DNA of 64,000 nt from Incurvaria masculella (GCA_946894095.1 OX335652.1:11183001-11247000); one strand, 5' to 3'; positions 42,904-54,640 are shown, counted from the stretch's first letter. The notes: generated by a model from the letters alone, not told the origin. Numbers and translations are program-made.

Positions 42904-45295
42904 GATTTTTTCATGACGGGTCGGTTTGATTTCCTCGCAATCGTTGCGGGGACCCTAGGTGTATAGAGTAACGATGCATGGCGGTTTGCTCGTCACCTGA
43001 GGAAGTTGATCAAGGAAACTTCATTAATTTACTTTTGCATATTTTTAATTTAATAAATACATATATTTACAAAAAATAATACAGACATAAAATGAAGTTT
43101 TCTCAAGTGATTATAAATCTAACAACTTTTTCGTGTAGGGATACCCTATGTAGGGATTATGTATGGATGACGATTTCGCTAGTTTAATGGCAGTTGCCGT
43201 GCAAAATTGTGCCATGAGTAATAATGGACCAAGATCGCATTTTCAAATCGTAGATTTCCTGTGATTTTATGACGGCCTAGGATACCTTTATGCAAGGCGG
43301 CAAGACCTACCGAAGACCTGCGGGGCGAAGACAGTGTACGGGTGTATATTCTGCACATAAACATATACAACAAATGTGTGTCGAAAAAACGTACATTGAT
43401 TTCCTCCGTTTTCGAAATAAATTATCGATGTCCACATTTGAACGGGCGAACTTTATTGAGCATCTCGAACGAGGCGAGCGTATTCATATTTTTCCCGTGT
43501 TGATTGTTTTGCAAGAGAACAATCGGGCTCGGCGCATAACGAGCAATTAGGCTTGCGCCGGTCGTTATAAGATACGCGCCTCGTGTTCGGTTATCAATTA
43601 AATTGCAACTTTAAATTTCTTGTAACGTTTATGAATATTCACTTCAAAGAAAGGACGGGTCTCGGTCCGATGCGGTCCCATCGTGTAAATAATCTTCACG
43701 CACTCGAACGAACGTGAACGGTCTACTAGTCCGTCTAGTGAACTTTCTTTGTGTAAGCGATCTTGAAAGGCTTTTCCCATGACATGGTTTAGACGAAGAC
43801 GCTTAATAATACGTTTACTTAGAAATAGTGGAGAATAGAGATTAAAAGGAAGAATATATAACGGACAACCAACTCCCAACTCCCCCAACTTAGCTGAACT
43901 ATAATAAAAACCAAACATGTGAATTGATTATCAATTTAGTATTGAACACTATCCACGATATTAGGTGTGAATTACGTGACTTTTTCATATTAATTCTTTC
44001 GATTTTTCAATATACATACATTTATTTTATTAGTAATGGAATTTCTAAGTTACGTCTTCAACTAATAATGCTGAGATTTATTATTGTTACAAAGTGTCAA
44101 GAGAATGCTTTAGGCTTTGCTCCAAATTCGATCTTACTGCTTTACTATTGGCTTTAACGTAACAGTCGTATTTTGAGTGAACTGTCAAAATGTAATACGC
44201 TGATTATCCTGATAACACGTTTGGCGTGTATTTAACATTGGCACGCCCACTCTGAATACTACTGTTAGTTGGGTCCATTTTAACATTATTTGTTTTTGAT
44301 GGTATCTCAAGTCGTCCCATTTGTTTTTCCCAAACTATGCAGAAATGTGTTGAGCACTAGCTATAGAACAATCTAGCATAGTCCACTCTCTAACCTTTCT
44401 CCAAAATTGCTTAAAATATTGTAATTTTTTGGGCCTACTTAACATATTTTTTTACGGGAATGATTTTTTTGTGCTTTTTGACTTTTTCGGCCTTTTCTGT
44501 TGCTGATGCTGCAATTGGAATGAAGTTTTCTATAGCTGAAATTATCGAATTTTTATAGATTAAAATGTGGGGTTACAGTATATTTTGTTTAAATAATTTT
44601 ATGTTTCTTCTTTGTATAATTAAGGTCAATTTATTTTCGGAATAACATGAAGGAAATTGAGTCATTTCAATAATAATAATAATAATTATTAATTATTACA
44701 ATGTTGTGTTTGTCCATTATTGGTGATAGTTTCAGTTTCTTTTTTATTTCTAAGTTTGTTATTACCGTGTATGAAATGAGTCACTGTTGCCGAACCTAAA
44801 TAATAAAAATAATAAAAAAAAAAATTGTCAAATTTGGTGCGGCCCACAAGTACACTGAAACGTAACATCCTTTGCAGGAAAACGATTTCGGTAACGAACG
44901 AAAATGTTTTTAAACTTTAAAAATAAAACATAATCGTTTTGGCGCTGGTACAGACATTGTTATAAAATTACAAAGATTGAGTGTGACTCTCAAAACCCCA
45001 AGCTCCAATCATGAATATTCACGGACGGCACGGGACGGGTCGGCGGAAAATAAAAGAGAGGCAGGTGGCGGACAGAATAACCCTCCATTAGGGGCCATTA
45101 TATGCCAGTAAATAATATCCAGGAGACATAGACAGTATGCGTTGCGTCCTCCAGTCGGGCACTCGTAACTCCTAGTGGCCGTAATCATCTGTAATAGAAA
45201 ATTGTAGTGCCGTATTATGTTACATTTTGTACTGTCACCATTTGGAAAGAAACGAATGTTTAGTGATCCATGTGATAATACAACACCAGGGGGTG
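42904..45295. other. no gene recognised
   Basis: Open frames at 43290-43550 and 43598-43918 have no recognisable domain. An AAT run lies at 44670-44690. AT-rich overall. Confidence 0.45.
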
Positions 45296-45688
45296 AACCG
45301 GCGCAAGATGAGAGAAAATGTGTGAGGGAATTCGATCAATTCCGGGTGCCCATTCAGGTAAGATTGAGTTCGAGTTCGGGAGTGAGTTAACCCAAAAAAT
45401 TGCTGGGTAATATATTATTATATAAATAACGGAACTGTTATTTATACCAAATTTATGCAAAATGGACAAACCAGATTTTTACCAAATGAAAATTATGTTC
45501 TAGAAGTATGGAAAAATTAAATATTTAAAAAAGGAATTTAATATTTAGTGACCAATTCGAACTCACTCTTACCTGAATGGCCCCTCTGCACCAATCGGAA
45601 GTAGTTATACCGAGTAAGAGCGCAGGACGTATGCGCTTCTGATTGAGTGCAGAATTGATCGAATTAACTCGCATATTTCCTCAAATCA
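45296..45688 (+). repeat. repeat L, copy 2 (inverted-repeat element)
   Basis: Left part GTGAGGGAATTCGATCAATT, right part GAATTGATCGAATTAACTCG: the inverted ends share GAATTSATCRATTC-type sequence. Inner blocks CCCATTCAGGTAAGATTGAG and CTCACTCTTACCTGAATGG also mirror each other. It is therefore a foldback element. Confidence 0.6.
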
Positions 45689-45789
45689 TAATTTGGTTAC
45701 CCACATGAGCAGGCACAGAAGGCAGTTGATTTTTAATAAGTCACTATGCTAGATTTTAACGTGTGCACCGAACAGCGAGAAGGGGGATG

Positions 45790-46061
45790 AAAACTCATAC
45801 GTATGGCGGCAGCGTAGCCACGTATTAGATTATTTGGTATAAGTGTGAAAGCACTGACAGTAGTTAGTGCGTATGCAAATTAGGGATTCCCAAAATTGGA
45901 TCTTCTTTGCACTAACTAGCGTCCTGTGAAGTTATCAATTGTCTTTGGATCTCGAGAACATCAGTAGTGAATTCGTAAGCGAACTGTCTGGCCGGCTATA
46001 TCGTCTATGTGTTAATGTTCACTGAAAAATGGCTCGCTCTACCGCCATACGAATGGGTTTT
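45790..46061 (+). mobile_element. repeat M, full copy with terminal inverted repeats
   Basis: Left end AAACTCATACGTATGGCGGC; right end in reverse complement AAAACCCATTCGTATGGCGG. Internal TAGTTAGTGCGTATGCAAAT and CACTAACTAGCGTCCTGTGA also mirror. About 270 bp, no coding capacity. Diverged relatives lie at 12970, 15556, 20630 and 51765. Class unknown. Confidence 0.65.
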
Positions 46062-46111
46062 AATCACCAATCATCTCCTTCCATATGCTTTAGCACCGAA
46101 TCAATTATTAA

Positions 46112-46482
46112 GGTCAGTCCGTAAGCACCTGAAAATTTCGCCTCCCATACAAACGTAGTTTACTAATCATTTGAAAACCAACGTTCCAACTTACTTGATA
46201 TTTGGTATCTAATATTAGGCTACAAATATCTGTGTCTGCATGCCTTTGTTTTTTCGGTAAATGTATTCTGGGTCAAACCATAGAGAAAACAAAATTCGTA
46301 TTAAGATTTTCTTTTTGCTTTCATTTTTTCATTCGGTTTGGATTTTTCAAAAAAACAAAAGCATGCAGACACAGATATTTGTTACCTGATATTAGATATT
46401 AAATATCAATTTAATTGGAATAGCGGTTTCCAAATTATTGGTAAACTACGTTTGTATGGGGAGCATAGCTTACGGGCCGTTC
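46112..46482 (+). mobile_element. MITE E, copy 2 (TTAA-flanked, 371 bp)
   Basis: TTAA at 46108-46111 and 46483-46486. CTCCCATACAAACGTAGTTT at the left and GTAAACTACGTTTGTATGGG at the right. The inner arms (CAAATATCTGTGTCTGCATG and GCATGCAGACACAGATATTT) extend the hairpin far beyond what is kept in copy 1. Confidence 0.85.
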
Positions 46483-46486
46483 TTAA

Positions 46487-47365
46487 GTGCTCGTTTCTCT
46501 TATTCATAAAAATAGTATTTTCATATTATTTCAGCCTACAGAAAGAAGGTTCTTTCTGTAGACAGAAATGTTATGAATAAGAACGATTGTTGTTTATTGT
46601 GTTTGTTTGTAGAGACAGCACCATAATTTGAATAGTATTTTCGAAATGTCTGGTACTTTCACACATATTCGACATTTGCCATTACGATCTAAGCAAGAAG
46701 TGATTTGATGGTATCTGTGAGATGTTAGTGACTTGAAAAATCATATTTGAGTCTCTTCTTAGTAATGTATTCTTGCCGATTAAGTAATATTGTTAGATCT
46801 CTCCAGGCCCAACATGAACACAGACTAAATGTGACGGAAACGATGCTGTGAGGCAAATTGATACCAATTGATTGTTCACCTCTGATGTATCTCACGTTTT
46901 ACATCCCGCCTTGAGAAGTAGTCTCAGGACTAAACGGCTATAATTCATATTTATTGAAATTGCTGTAATAGAGGAAAAGTTTAAACAAACCCTCTATAAC
47001 TCAAAAAAGTTGAAAATAATGTGGTATACTGATAAAATATTGTCAAGTTATCATGTGAAAAAATCTTTGAAGAGTACAAGATTAGTTCATCCAATAAAAA
47101 AAAGGTTTTATAGGTGTTAATATATTTTTTTTTATAAAAAGTAAGGTTGCGCAATAAGTTTTTTAAAAATTATCGCAAACTTAGTTAGGTAAAAGTGAAG
47201 CGGCGCAAGTTAAACGTCTGTAAATAGAGTATGAGACATTTTCGTTCATAAAAGCTAACCTTTTCCATCATTTTGGCAAAGGTAAAAGTGATGCTGCGTC
47301 GGCGCACTCACACGCTAGTTTCGCGTCAATTTCCATTAATGTTGCCATTATCGACGAGACGCGCA
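46487..47365. other. no gene recognised
   Basis: AT-rich. Nothing recognised apart from an A run at 47095-47105. Confidence 0.45.
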
Positions 47366-47372
47366 TATAAAT
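47366..47372 (+). promoter_or_regulatory. possible TATA box
   Basis: TATAAAT in a locally GC-richer stretch, about 80 bases ahead of an ATG with a downstream splice donor. Initiator sequence not clear. Confidence 0.3.
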
Positions 47373-47449
47373 CGCTCACTCTTCGGCCAGGGCTGGCCGC
47401 ACATGCACCCTCGGACATATCCCTTAAGTTTTCAGAGAATTTCCATTAC

Positions 47450-47484
47450 ATGTTCATAGCATTCATTGTGAATAGTGTTTCAAG
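47450..47484 (+). CDS. possible mini first exon (weak)
   Basis: ATG followed by ten codons giving MFIAFIVNSVS, hydrophobic like the start of a signal peptide, then AG and a donor GTAATT at 47485. Short signal-peptide exons behind a TATA box are common in insect genes for secreted proteins. I could not find a second exon, so this rests on local signals only and may be chance. Confidence 0.2.
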
Positions 47485-47489
47485 GTAAT

Positions 47490-47984
47490 TGTCAAGAAAT
47501 TTGTTCTTCCTTCCAAAACTTTAGAAAAACTACGGGAAAAAATACTAAATAAAACATTCAGTGGGCTTCGTAATTATCTATTTACGGAATTTTGGCAAGT
47601 CGACTTGGAATCACTTAGGGTTCTTTGAAATGTAAAGTGTAATTTTGTTGTCACAGGTTTTTATTACCTTCATAATTTATTCCCAGAATGTTTGTTTGAT
47701 CAGCGCTACATTTGGCTTACGCCAGACTCTCCGTTCAACAACGCCCCTGCTGGCTAGCTAGGTGTTTTATTGCGTTTCAACAAAATGAAATTCAGCTCGC
47801 ATTCCATGCAAGAGTATTTCTATGGTTTGGAACATGCCTAAGACTGTAGGTCTCCTTCCCCCAGTGGTTTACCCGCTACAAAAGCGGCCTTATGATCGAT
47901 AAGATCGATCTATAAGTTTAGATCTAACTTTAGATCGATATGTCGCATTAGATGAAATATGGTAGAATCGTCAATGAAAAATTG
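47490..47984. other. no gene recognised
   Basis: Nothing recognised. GATCGATAAGATCGATC near 47900 is a local ATCGAT-rich palindromic patch. Confidence 0.4.
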
Positions 47985-48062
47985 CCCCGTTTTCTAATTC
48001 AGTTCAATGTAGCCTTGCTCATAAAGGAAAAGTCCTGGCAAAGCACCTAATTTATTCGGGAA
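47985..48062 (+). mobile_element. SINE B, internal fragment
   Basis: CAGTTCAATGTAGCCTTGCT and AAAAGTCCTGGCAAAGCACC in plus orientation. It ends abruptly at the Helitron fragment. Confidence 0.65.
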
Positions 48063-48158
48063 CTAGCTGAGGTACTCAGCTCCGCTCGGGTCAATGTCGA
48101 TTTGGACTGATGGTAAAAAAGGCTAGTCGATACTACTTTACGAACAAATTGGATCAAA
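48063..48158 (-). mobile_element. Helitron-like repeat G, 3' fragment
   Basis: ACTAGCTGAGGTACTCAGCT followed by CCGCTCGGGTCAATGTCG: the 3' terminal hairpin and CTAG of the family, in minus orientation, followed by about 60 bp of body. Confidence 0.6.
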
Positions 48159-48214
48159 ACCTGTGACCTCTGGTACGCTAGGCAAGTCCCCGCGCCACTA
48201 GGCTACGAGCCGCT
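48159..48214 (-). mobile_element. SINE B, tRNA head fragment
   Basis: CTCTGGTACGCTAGGCAAGT and CGCCACTAGGCTACGAGCCG are the reverse complement of the SINE head with its A box (TAGCCTAGTGG). The B box is degraded. Body and head of SINE B thus face each other across the Helitron piece. Confidence 0.7.
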
Positions 48215-48975
48215 CACAAATATTTTCGCTCTCAAAATTGCCCCATATAAATTTTGGATTCACTGGATTTAGTTCGTCAAACGGGTCGATGAAGCGTGAT
48301 TATTTTAGTAATCTGTGCACTCTGGAGTTTATCTCGGGTCCATATGCTGTATTTTCCAATCTCACGAAACTGCACTCACGTAAACATTTTCATTATTTAG
48401 TGCACAGCAGAAATCACAAATTGCTTACTAGAAAATGCATTTTGCATGTATTAGGTTTACATTCTGCATTAATTAAGAGTTTTGGCACAATTGTATTTAC
48501 TGACGTCACCCAGCCGTAGTGGCGTTGCCACGCGATGCTAAGGAATAGGGCCGCACGAGTGCTGTGGCCTGCACTTCAAGCAATTTGCCAATATGTACTG
48601 TGTTGCGTGTATGGTCATTCATCACCTTAATAATGCGCGTTGTTTTGTTATAAATGTTTTTTTCCAATTTCCGTTATACTTTGCTAAATTTTTCTGTCAG
48701 GAACTCTGAAAATATACTATTTTCAAAAAGATATCTTAATATCACATTCTTAAATTAGATTTTAGTGGCCTATCGTAAAAGTAAAGCATAACGAAATGGG
48801 CAGTGCATACAACGGGAGATAAGATAGAAAAGTTCCAAGCACAGTTTTAACTTTAATATTTGTTATAAATTTCAAAATTGTAGCGGCCTATCGTAAAAGT
48901 AAATTATAAGGAAAGTGCTCACTATAGGAAACTTCCGCGCAGAAAACTTCCAAGCTTTTTTAGGTTTGTCCGGAC
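48215..48975. other. no gene; local duplication at 48763-48960
   Basis: GCCTATCGTAAAAGTAAA occurs at about 48771 and 48888, each followed by related text (GAAAAGTTCCAAGC, GAAAACTTCCAAGC). This is a local tandem duplication of about 115 bp. The frame at 48238-48519 has no recognised domain. Confidence 0.4.
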
Positions 48976-49140
48976 CATTATCTATTGTTTATTGTTTATT
49001 CATCATCCATAGACAGTACACTGCACTCGGACTTGTCATACTTTATCATTAGCCAGTTCGGGGAAATCCCAGCGAAGAAGAACTGGAAAGAAACTCCGCT
49101 GGTTTTTTTTTTCAACGTCCACTTAGTCTAAATTTACATG
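48976..49140. repeat. repeat P, copy 1
   Basis: TTTATTCATCATCCATAGAC, AGTACACTGCACTCGGACTT, GCGAAGAAGAACTGG and CAACGTCCACTTAGTCT recur in order at 54490-54640. Possibly the 3' end of a LINE. No coding part. Confidence 0.6.
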
Positions 49141-49373
49141 TACGTATATACAAAGTCGCAATAAATACGCATTGTTGAAATCGGCGCTGCAGTTCACGTT
49201 CCGAGCTGTCGCCTGTCTGACACAATTTCGTTTAAGAGTAGCTGCGCAGATCTGCTAGGAATAAAGCATCCGCGATCCTGCCAAAGAAATATGTGTGTGG
49301 AATTATGAGTACGCCAGAAGAATTAGAACGGGTGGGAGAATTAGTTCCATGCTAGGCGTGCGTGGCCATAAAA
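49141..49373. other. no recognised feature
   Basis: Nothing recognised. Confidence 0.4.
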
Positions 49374-49680
49374 ACCGGCCAAGTGCGAGTCGGACTCGCA
49401 CACGAAGGGTTCCGTACCATCGTACGAGATTTAACAGAAAAAGTCAGGTTTTTTGTATGGCCTTAAATTTTTATGGCCTTGAATTTTTATATATTTTTTA
49501 CGTTATCTATTTATTGTTATAGCGGCAAAATAAATACACACCTCTGTGAAAATTTCAGCTGCCTACCTATTACGGTTCATGAGATTTAGCCCTGTGACAG
49601 ACGGACGGACGGACGGACGGACAGCGGAGGCTTAGTAATAGGGTTCCGTTGACACCCTTTGGTAACGGAACCCTGAAAAA
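49374..49680 (+). repeat. repeat A, copy 7
   Basis: ACCGGCCAAGTGCGAGTCGG at the left. The right end carries the longest GACG/GGAC microsatellite of all copies (49600-49622) and then GTAACGGAACCCTGAAAAA. Confidence 0.93.
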
Positions 49681-49849
49681 AGGCATGCTGTGGATGACTA
49701 GCCTCACGAGTTTCACTGTGCTCGGTTATTTTAAGTTGGGTGGAAACAATCTAATGCCTTTCTGACTAGCTTTCAATCAATGGAATGGTAACAGTTCAAT
49801 CTACCATGGATAAAAAGGAAGGAGATATGGTATTGGGCGCATTTACTAT

Positions 49850-50245
49850 GGAACCCGCAGTCTCCGATTTTCCAAAATTACCGATCAAACTTTAACGTAC
49901 ATGCCACATGCAAACCTAGAGGCAGACGTATTGGAGGGTTTGTGTGGGTGCGAACTGACTCGATGAACACTATTTTAGAGCACATTCGCGGGCCATGGCG
50001 ATATTTCGACTGTGTGGCATACGACGCGCCGCCGGATTCCCATAGAATTATATGGTCATTTTGACCGAGAAGACGCGATATCGGCCGCATGCCACTTCTT
50101 TTCTCTTCATTGTTATCAACAGTTTTAGCAATCGCAATAACTTTTCAAGCTCGCATATTAAGAGTTACAATAGTAAGAGGCAAGGCACTCCGCCGCTCCG
50201 CTGTTCCTACGCGACGCATGTGACAATCCTCTATTTTCTGCAGCG
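49850..50245 (+). repeat. repeat N, copy 2
   Basis: GCAGTCTCCGATTTTCCAAA, GACGTATTGGAGGG, GATTCCCATAGAATTATATG, GGTCATTTTGACC and GCATGTGACAATCCTC in the same order as at 16995-17475. Confidence 0.6.
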
Positions 50246-51355
50246 AAGACAATGGACAGAGAGGGAGTGGCGCGGCGAGGTAAACAATACGGCTTGTATA
50301 ATATTTGTACGTTGGCGTAAAGCCAGCAGCACGTTTAGGTTCTCGGTCTATTTGCGGCGGAGTGGCGGCACGCGTCCCAACCAACGCAACATTCTCACTT
50401 CTTTGACGACACCCGAGATAACGTACAGCCATTATAATGTTTTTTAATGTAGAGGCGGAACATGACATACGGTCTAATAAATGTTATTTTCGGGATCAAC
50501 TATGAGGGACGCTTATTTACACAGGCGGAAGAACTCAGGAATTTCGTGATACTTATGTGTCTGATTTTAGATTTCTTCGAGTGATATTATCGTTTTGATG
50601 GAAACGGTTGTAGATATCCATGGATTATTTTGTAGAATTGAGGTTTAGTTCTCATCAAAGAAATAAAAGTTTTGACGAACACGTTTTTTATATTTAACAG
50701 TGACAGCATGGAAGAGAAATCCTCACTAAATCTAATGTTTGGCCTGCATTTCTGTCACTTGAGAACCACTTACCCTATTTTCAAGTGGTCTATATCTACA
50801 TAAAGCTTGATTCTTCCCATATATTTTAAACTAAATTCCATCAAAATAAATTACCTAAGGGGTGAGCAGTGCTTATAAATATGAGAGAAGTCAGCCTTTT
50901 TTGTGCTGGACTAGAATGCCTTTCGTGCTATTGCCAAGCTATTACGAGTACCATGCTAGAATATGAGTAATATATTGCTTGGCTACATTGAACTGATCAA
51001 CCGTAGAAATGACCTATATTCTCATTCAGAATGAAGTGTCAAAATTGAATACGCGCACTAGCACCGGACTAACCATACAAAAGTGCTATTTATTCCGGCG
51101 ATTATCCCTTATTAAAGTTAGTCCGCCCACTCTTAACAGGACTATTAGAAATTTGCGAATAATCCAAATTACGGCCAGCCTCGGTTTACCGTCACCCAGC
51201 CAGAACCCGACCGGGACCAGAGTTGCTTCACCTCGACTACTGAACGGCAAGGCGTCGCGCAACCGTGGCTGACGTAGTTTCTAATAAGTATTGGTGCCCA
51301 AAAGGTAACTGAGAGTTATTCAATCAATGTGCATCTAACAAATTGAACAGTAAAT
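50246..51355. other. no gene recognised
   Basis: 50250-50450 is moderately GC-rich. It includes ACAATGGACAGAGAGGGAG followed 20 bases later by GGTAAACAA, a possible start and donor, but nothing supports it further. The remainder is AT-rich. Confidence 0.4.
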
Positions 51356-51720
51356 TTCACGGGCGTCGATAGAGCTGCCACACGGGTCCGTCCACTCCAT
51401 CAGAGAGCGTGCCGGCGCACGCGTGACAAGTTATTTTGACAGGCGGACGCAGCGTCCCATTGAGGCGCCGCCACCACCTCGACCGCGTGTCGGTTGCGCG
51501 ACGCGACGCGACGTTTATTGCCGTCCGGTGTCGCAACGGACAATGGCGGCCGCCGCGCCGCTCCGCCGGGCGACCGATCGATGGCTCGTCAATAGGGCCG
51601 CGGCCGGTCGCGACCACTTCCATCCCAATTAAAAAGTAGTAACACATGGAACCAGTTCCCGCGCGGGACTGGCACGCTTGCCAGCCGCGCACGCGCTAGG
51701 AGCGGCGCGGGAGGTTACAG
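51356..51720. promoter_or_regulatory. GC-rich promoter-like island
   Basis: CpG-rich for about 360 bp. It contains GACAATGGCGGCCGCCGCGC, which combines a good start-codon context with a YY1/Pho-type GCCGCCAT site in reverse. The plus frame from that ATG runs only 29 codons. Direction and gene not determined. Confidence 0.35.
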
Positions 51721-51764
51721 GCGTAGGATTGCAGGAATTAGCGAGCATAGAAGCAGCGATCGCA

Positions 51765-51912
51765 ACTCATTCGTATGGAGGCAGCGTAGCCACGAGTTAG
51801 TGAATAACGTCCAACTGTAATTAGTTCGCTTAGGAGTTCTGGACGCGTAAAATTTAAAGTTAGTTGCACAAAATAGGGTCCGATGCAGTTCTCATGTGTT
51901 CTGCTGTGTTTC
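51765..51912 (+). repeat. repeat M, partial copy
   Basis: CAACTCATTCGTATGGAGGC and AGCGTAGCCACGAGTTAGTG, then AATTAGTTCGCTTAGGAGTT and GGGTCCGATGCAGTTCTCAT. The right end is missing. Confidence 0.55.
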
Positions 51913-51937
51913 CATTGTCGCTTCGACCATATGAGTA

Positions 51938-52100
51938 CGCTTTTCTAACGATTTTCAAAGCGATTCTCTCTACGTAAAGATTCCGGAACATAGTTTTTTT
52001 AATAAATCATGGTTTTCCGTGAAAAAAAAATCGCTTTGAAAACCGCTATACAAGTGATTTTCTAGACTCAGGATTACGGAATTATAGGAATAGAACTGCT
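51938..52100 (+). mobile_element. foldback element H, copy 2 (left arm truncated)
   Basis: GCTTTTCTAACGATTTTCAA and AGCGATT at the left; AAAAATCGCTTTGAAAACCG, GATTTTCTAGACTCAGGATT and ATAGGAATAGAACTGCTG at the right. The outer 45 bases of the left arm are gone. Confidence 0.7.
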
Positions 52101-52381
52101 GATCGCTTTTACCAAACGCGCCCAAAGAATTATAACTTCAAAAACCGAGCATCATATCTGGATTGAGGGCCGCGGCACGCGGAGTCTACGGCGCTGATAT
52201 ACTGAGATGAGCAGCGCCGTCGACGTCGAAAGTGGCCGCCGACTCGATTGCGCATTCATTTGAATCTATTTAGGTAAATGGACGCAGGATACGGGTTACG
52301 GAATCCCGCCGCGGTAATTAGTGCACTCCTTTCAGCGCGGGAAGCGAGAAGGATCCAGGGTTGCCACCTCTGCAGTTAACT
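52101..52381. other. no gene recognised
   Basis: Moderate GC (GGGCCGCGGCACGCGGAG, GCAGCGCCGTCGACGTCG). No exon recognised. Confidence 0.4.
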
Positions 52382-52672
52382 GGATATAGTTGACTAATAA
52401 TATACCGATGTCATGATAGAAGTTCAACTCACTGCGATCACGAGGGAATTAGATGCCAAGCCAGGACAATCCCTACCACTTAGGCTTTGTCCTGGCATGG
52501 ACAGTGATTTTTACAGTGATTTCGAAAATGGAAAATCTCGCATTCGTAATGAAAATAACGTATCCAACTCAGATAGAGAAAGAAAGTGGTGCATTAATGG
52601 GGCCGGGATTTCAACCCATGCCCCGTAGCACATAAGTCAAGTCCACGCGCCCCGGAGCTACTAGCCGCTAAG
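52382..52672 (-). mobile_element. SINE B, diverged copy with tRNA head
   Basis: GAATTAGATGCCAAGCCAGG, GGCCGGGATTTCAACCCATG and GCGCCCCGGAGCTACTAGCC GCT in minus orientation. The head is recognisable by position, but both promoter boxes carry changes. Confidence 0.6.
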
Positions 52673-53701
52673 TATGTATTTCAGAAATAATTAACATTTC
52701 TAACGGGTGGCGATGAATATAGAAACGGTACGCAATAATTTAAGGAGAAGGACTAAAAATAAAGATTTTCTTCTATATATCATATCGAGTTTATAGTGCA
52801 ATTCCCCAAATTAGAATATCCCGGAGAATTTTCGACTATTACTCAATACTTTCGGGAGACAAGAGATTTATATTTTCAGGGTCCGATTAAGGGAGAATCC
52901 CGAAAATCCGGGAAAGATGGCAACCCTAGAAGAAGTGGGGAATTGTCAGACTTATCGTGAATAATTGACGCTCAAGTACCCAAGTGTTGGATTTGTTGAT
53001 GCCTTACACCACAACCATGACTATGTACGTAGATAATAGCGATTTGCTGGGGGAGTGCGAACTGTCCAGCCAAAATAGAAACCTGTGTAGTACGTATTGG
53101 AGTAATGTGCCAGTTCTGGCTCCCGAGCATCGATGTACGGGGTCAGGGTACCCGGCGTTTGACTTTTCTCAACTTTATTTCGCCCAGTGATGTTTAAGCA
53201 CATATCTTCGAGTGGCGAAAGCATCGCCGTATCATTTAGCTATTGCTCGAAAGCCTAACACCACCGAAGTGTTGGGTTTCCTCACAATACTTTTCATTCA
53301 CCGTGCCTAGCAGTTCGTAGGGTTAATCCCCCTCGGGTTGGTACCATTTCAAGGAAACTATGGTCGAATGGACATTGAAATATTTCCCTATTTTCTCTCT
53401 AGTTCAATGAAGCTCACAGAAAAATATGTCATGCTAAATAATTTCGATCCTCCAAATAATGCATTTTTTAATTAAAATACTGGAAATAATGTAAAAAATC
53501 GTATATTCCGAATTAAATTAAGATGTAAAATTTATTTTGTGAAAATGTTCCTGTCCCTGTCCGGACCCTGCATGGACCTAACATAAAAAGTTTCTTAAAT
53601 AAACGTGAAAGAAACCTCCAGGAAGCATTTGGTGCGCACGAAACATTTACGTGCTGGTAAAAAAGTCGATGGAACAAGTCACATATGAATATCTTAAAAT
53701 T
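52673..53701. other. no gene recognised
   Basis: 52800-52925 includes GAATATCCCGGAGAATTTTC and GGAGAATCCCGAAAATCCGG, a loosely repetitive stretch. Nothing else recognised. Confidence 0.4.
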
Positions 53702-53922
53702 CCTGCTGGCCTATTCCTGGGATTCCGTTATGAGGAATCAGAAATCCTGAGACTAGGAAACAACTTTCATCGCGGTATTCAAAGCACTTTTTTCGACGGA
53801 AAATCTTGAATAATTGAAATACTTTTCGTCAAGAAAATCGCTTTGTAAACCGCTATAAAGCGGTTTTCTAGACTCAAGATTTCTGATTCCTGATTACGGA
53901 ATTCCAGGAATAGGCCTGCAGG
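53702..53922 (+). mobile_element. foldback element H, copy 3
   Basis: CTGCTGGCCTATTCCTGGGA at the left and TTCCAGGAATAGGCCTGCAG at the right. Inner arms contain CAGAAATCCTGAGACTAGG and CTAGACTCAAGATTTCTG. About 220 bp, with the same architecture as copy 1. Confidence 0.8.
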
Positions 53923-54489
53923 TCCCGCTAGCCGATCGATTCAAAGAGCCAATCGTAACAAGCATTGAACACCTGATACATCTACGAGGGGGAGAATACG
54001 AAGTCACAAATATTTGCTGCTCACGCAGAATTAAATATTCTCGGAACATACAACAATCGCCGCGGACGGAGAGGACTCTGGTATCGATTGCAGACCATAT
54101 CGAGTTTCAATCTGCATAGACTACGCACATCCGTGTCCATAACGGCACAATTCAGTTTGTTTGCGTTCTAAAAGCTAGTGATTCGTGCGAATGTTGCATG
54201 ATAGTCAACGGCTTCGAATATAATAAAATAACTATTTTTCCTTTTCAGAAATCATGTCATTTTTGCAGACCCATCCTTACTATGTTTCGTCATACAAATC
54301 TTCTAAGCAATGTTAATAAATGTCTGCATGGTTCAGGAGAATACGTCGTTTGTACGATTCGTACGATAAGGAATAGTTGGAATGTCAGTTCAACAGTCAT
54401 TCAGTTGTTCAATTACATGAAAACATAGAAAATAAAAGTGATTACAAAGGGTTTTTACTCTAATAACTCGAGATCTACTTGCATATTGT
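53923..54489. other. no gene recognised
   Basis: Nothing recognised. Confidence 0.45.
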
Positions 54490-54640
54490 ATTGTATTGTT
54501 TATTTATCATCCATAGACAGTACACAGAGCTCAGATTTGTCATATTATATGAACAATTTCAATAATAATAGCGAAGAACTGGCAAGAAAACTCGCTGGAT
54601 ATTTTTTTTCTAACGTCCACTTAGTCTTTTGCAAAAGCAT
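54490..54640. repeat. repeat P, copy 2
   Basis: TTTATTTATCATCCATAGAC, AGTACACAGAGCTCAGATTT, GCGAAGAACTGGCAAG and TAACGTCCACTTAGTCT, as at 48976-49140. Confidence 0.6.

Noticed and set aside
50252..50281. ATGGACAGAGAGGGAG start followed by a GTAAAC donor
   Set aside because: Only about ten codons and no partner exon. Such pairs of signals are frequent by chance.
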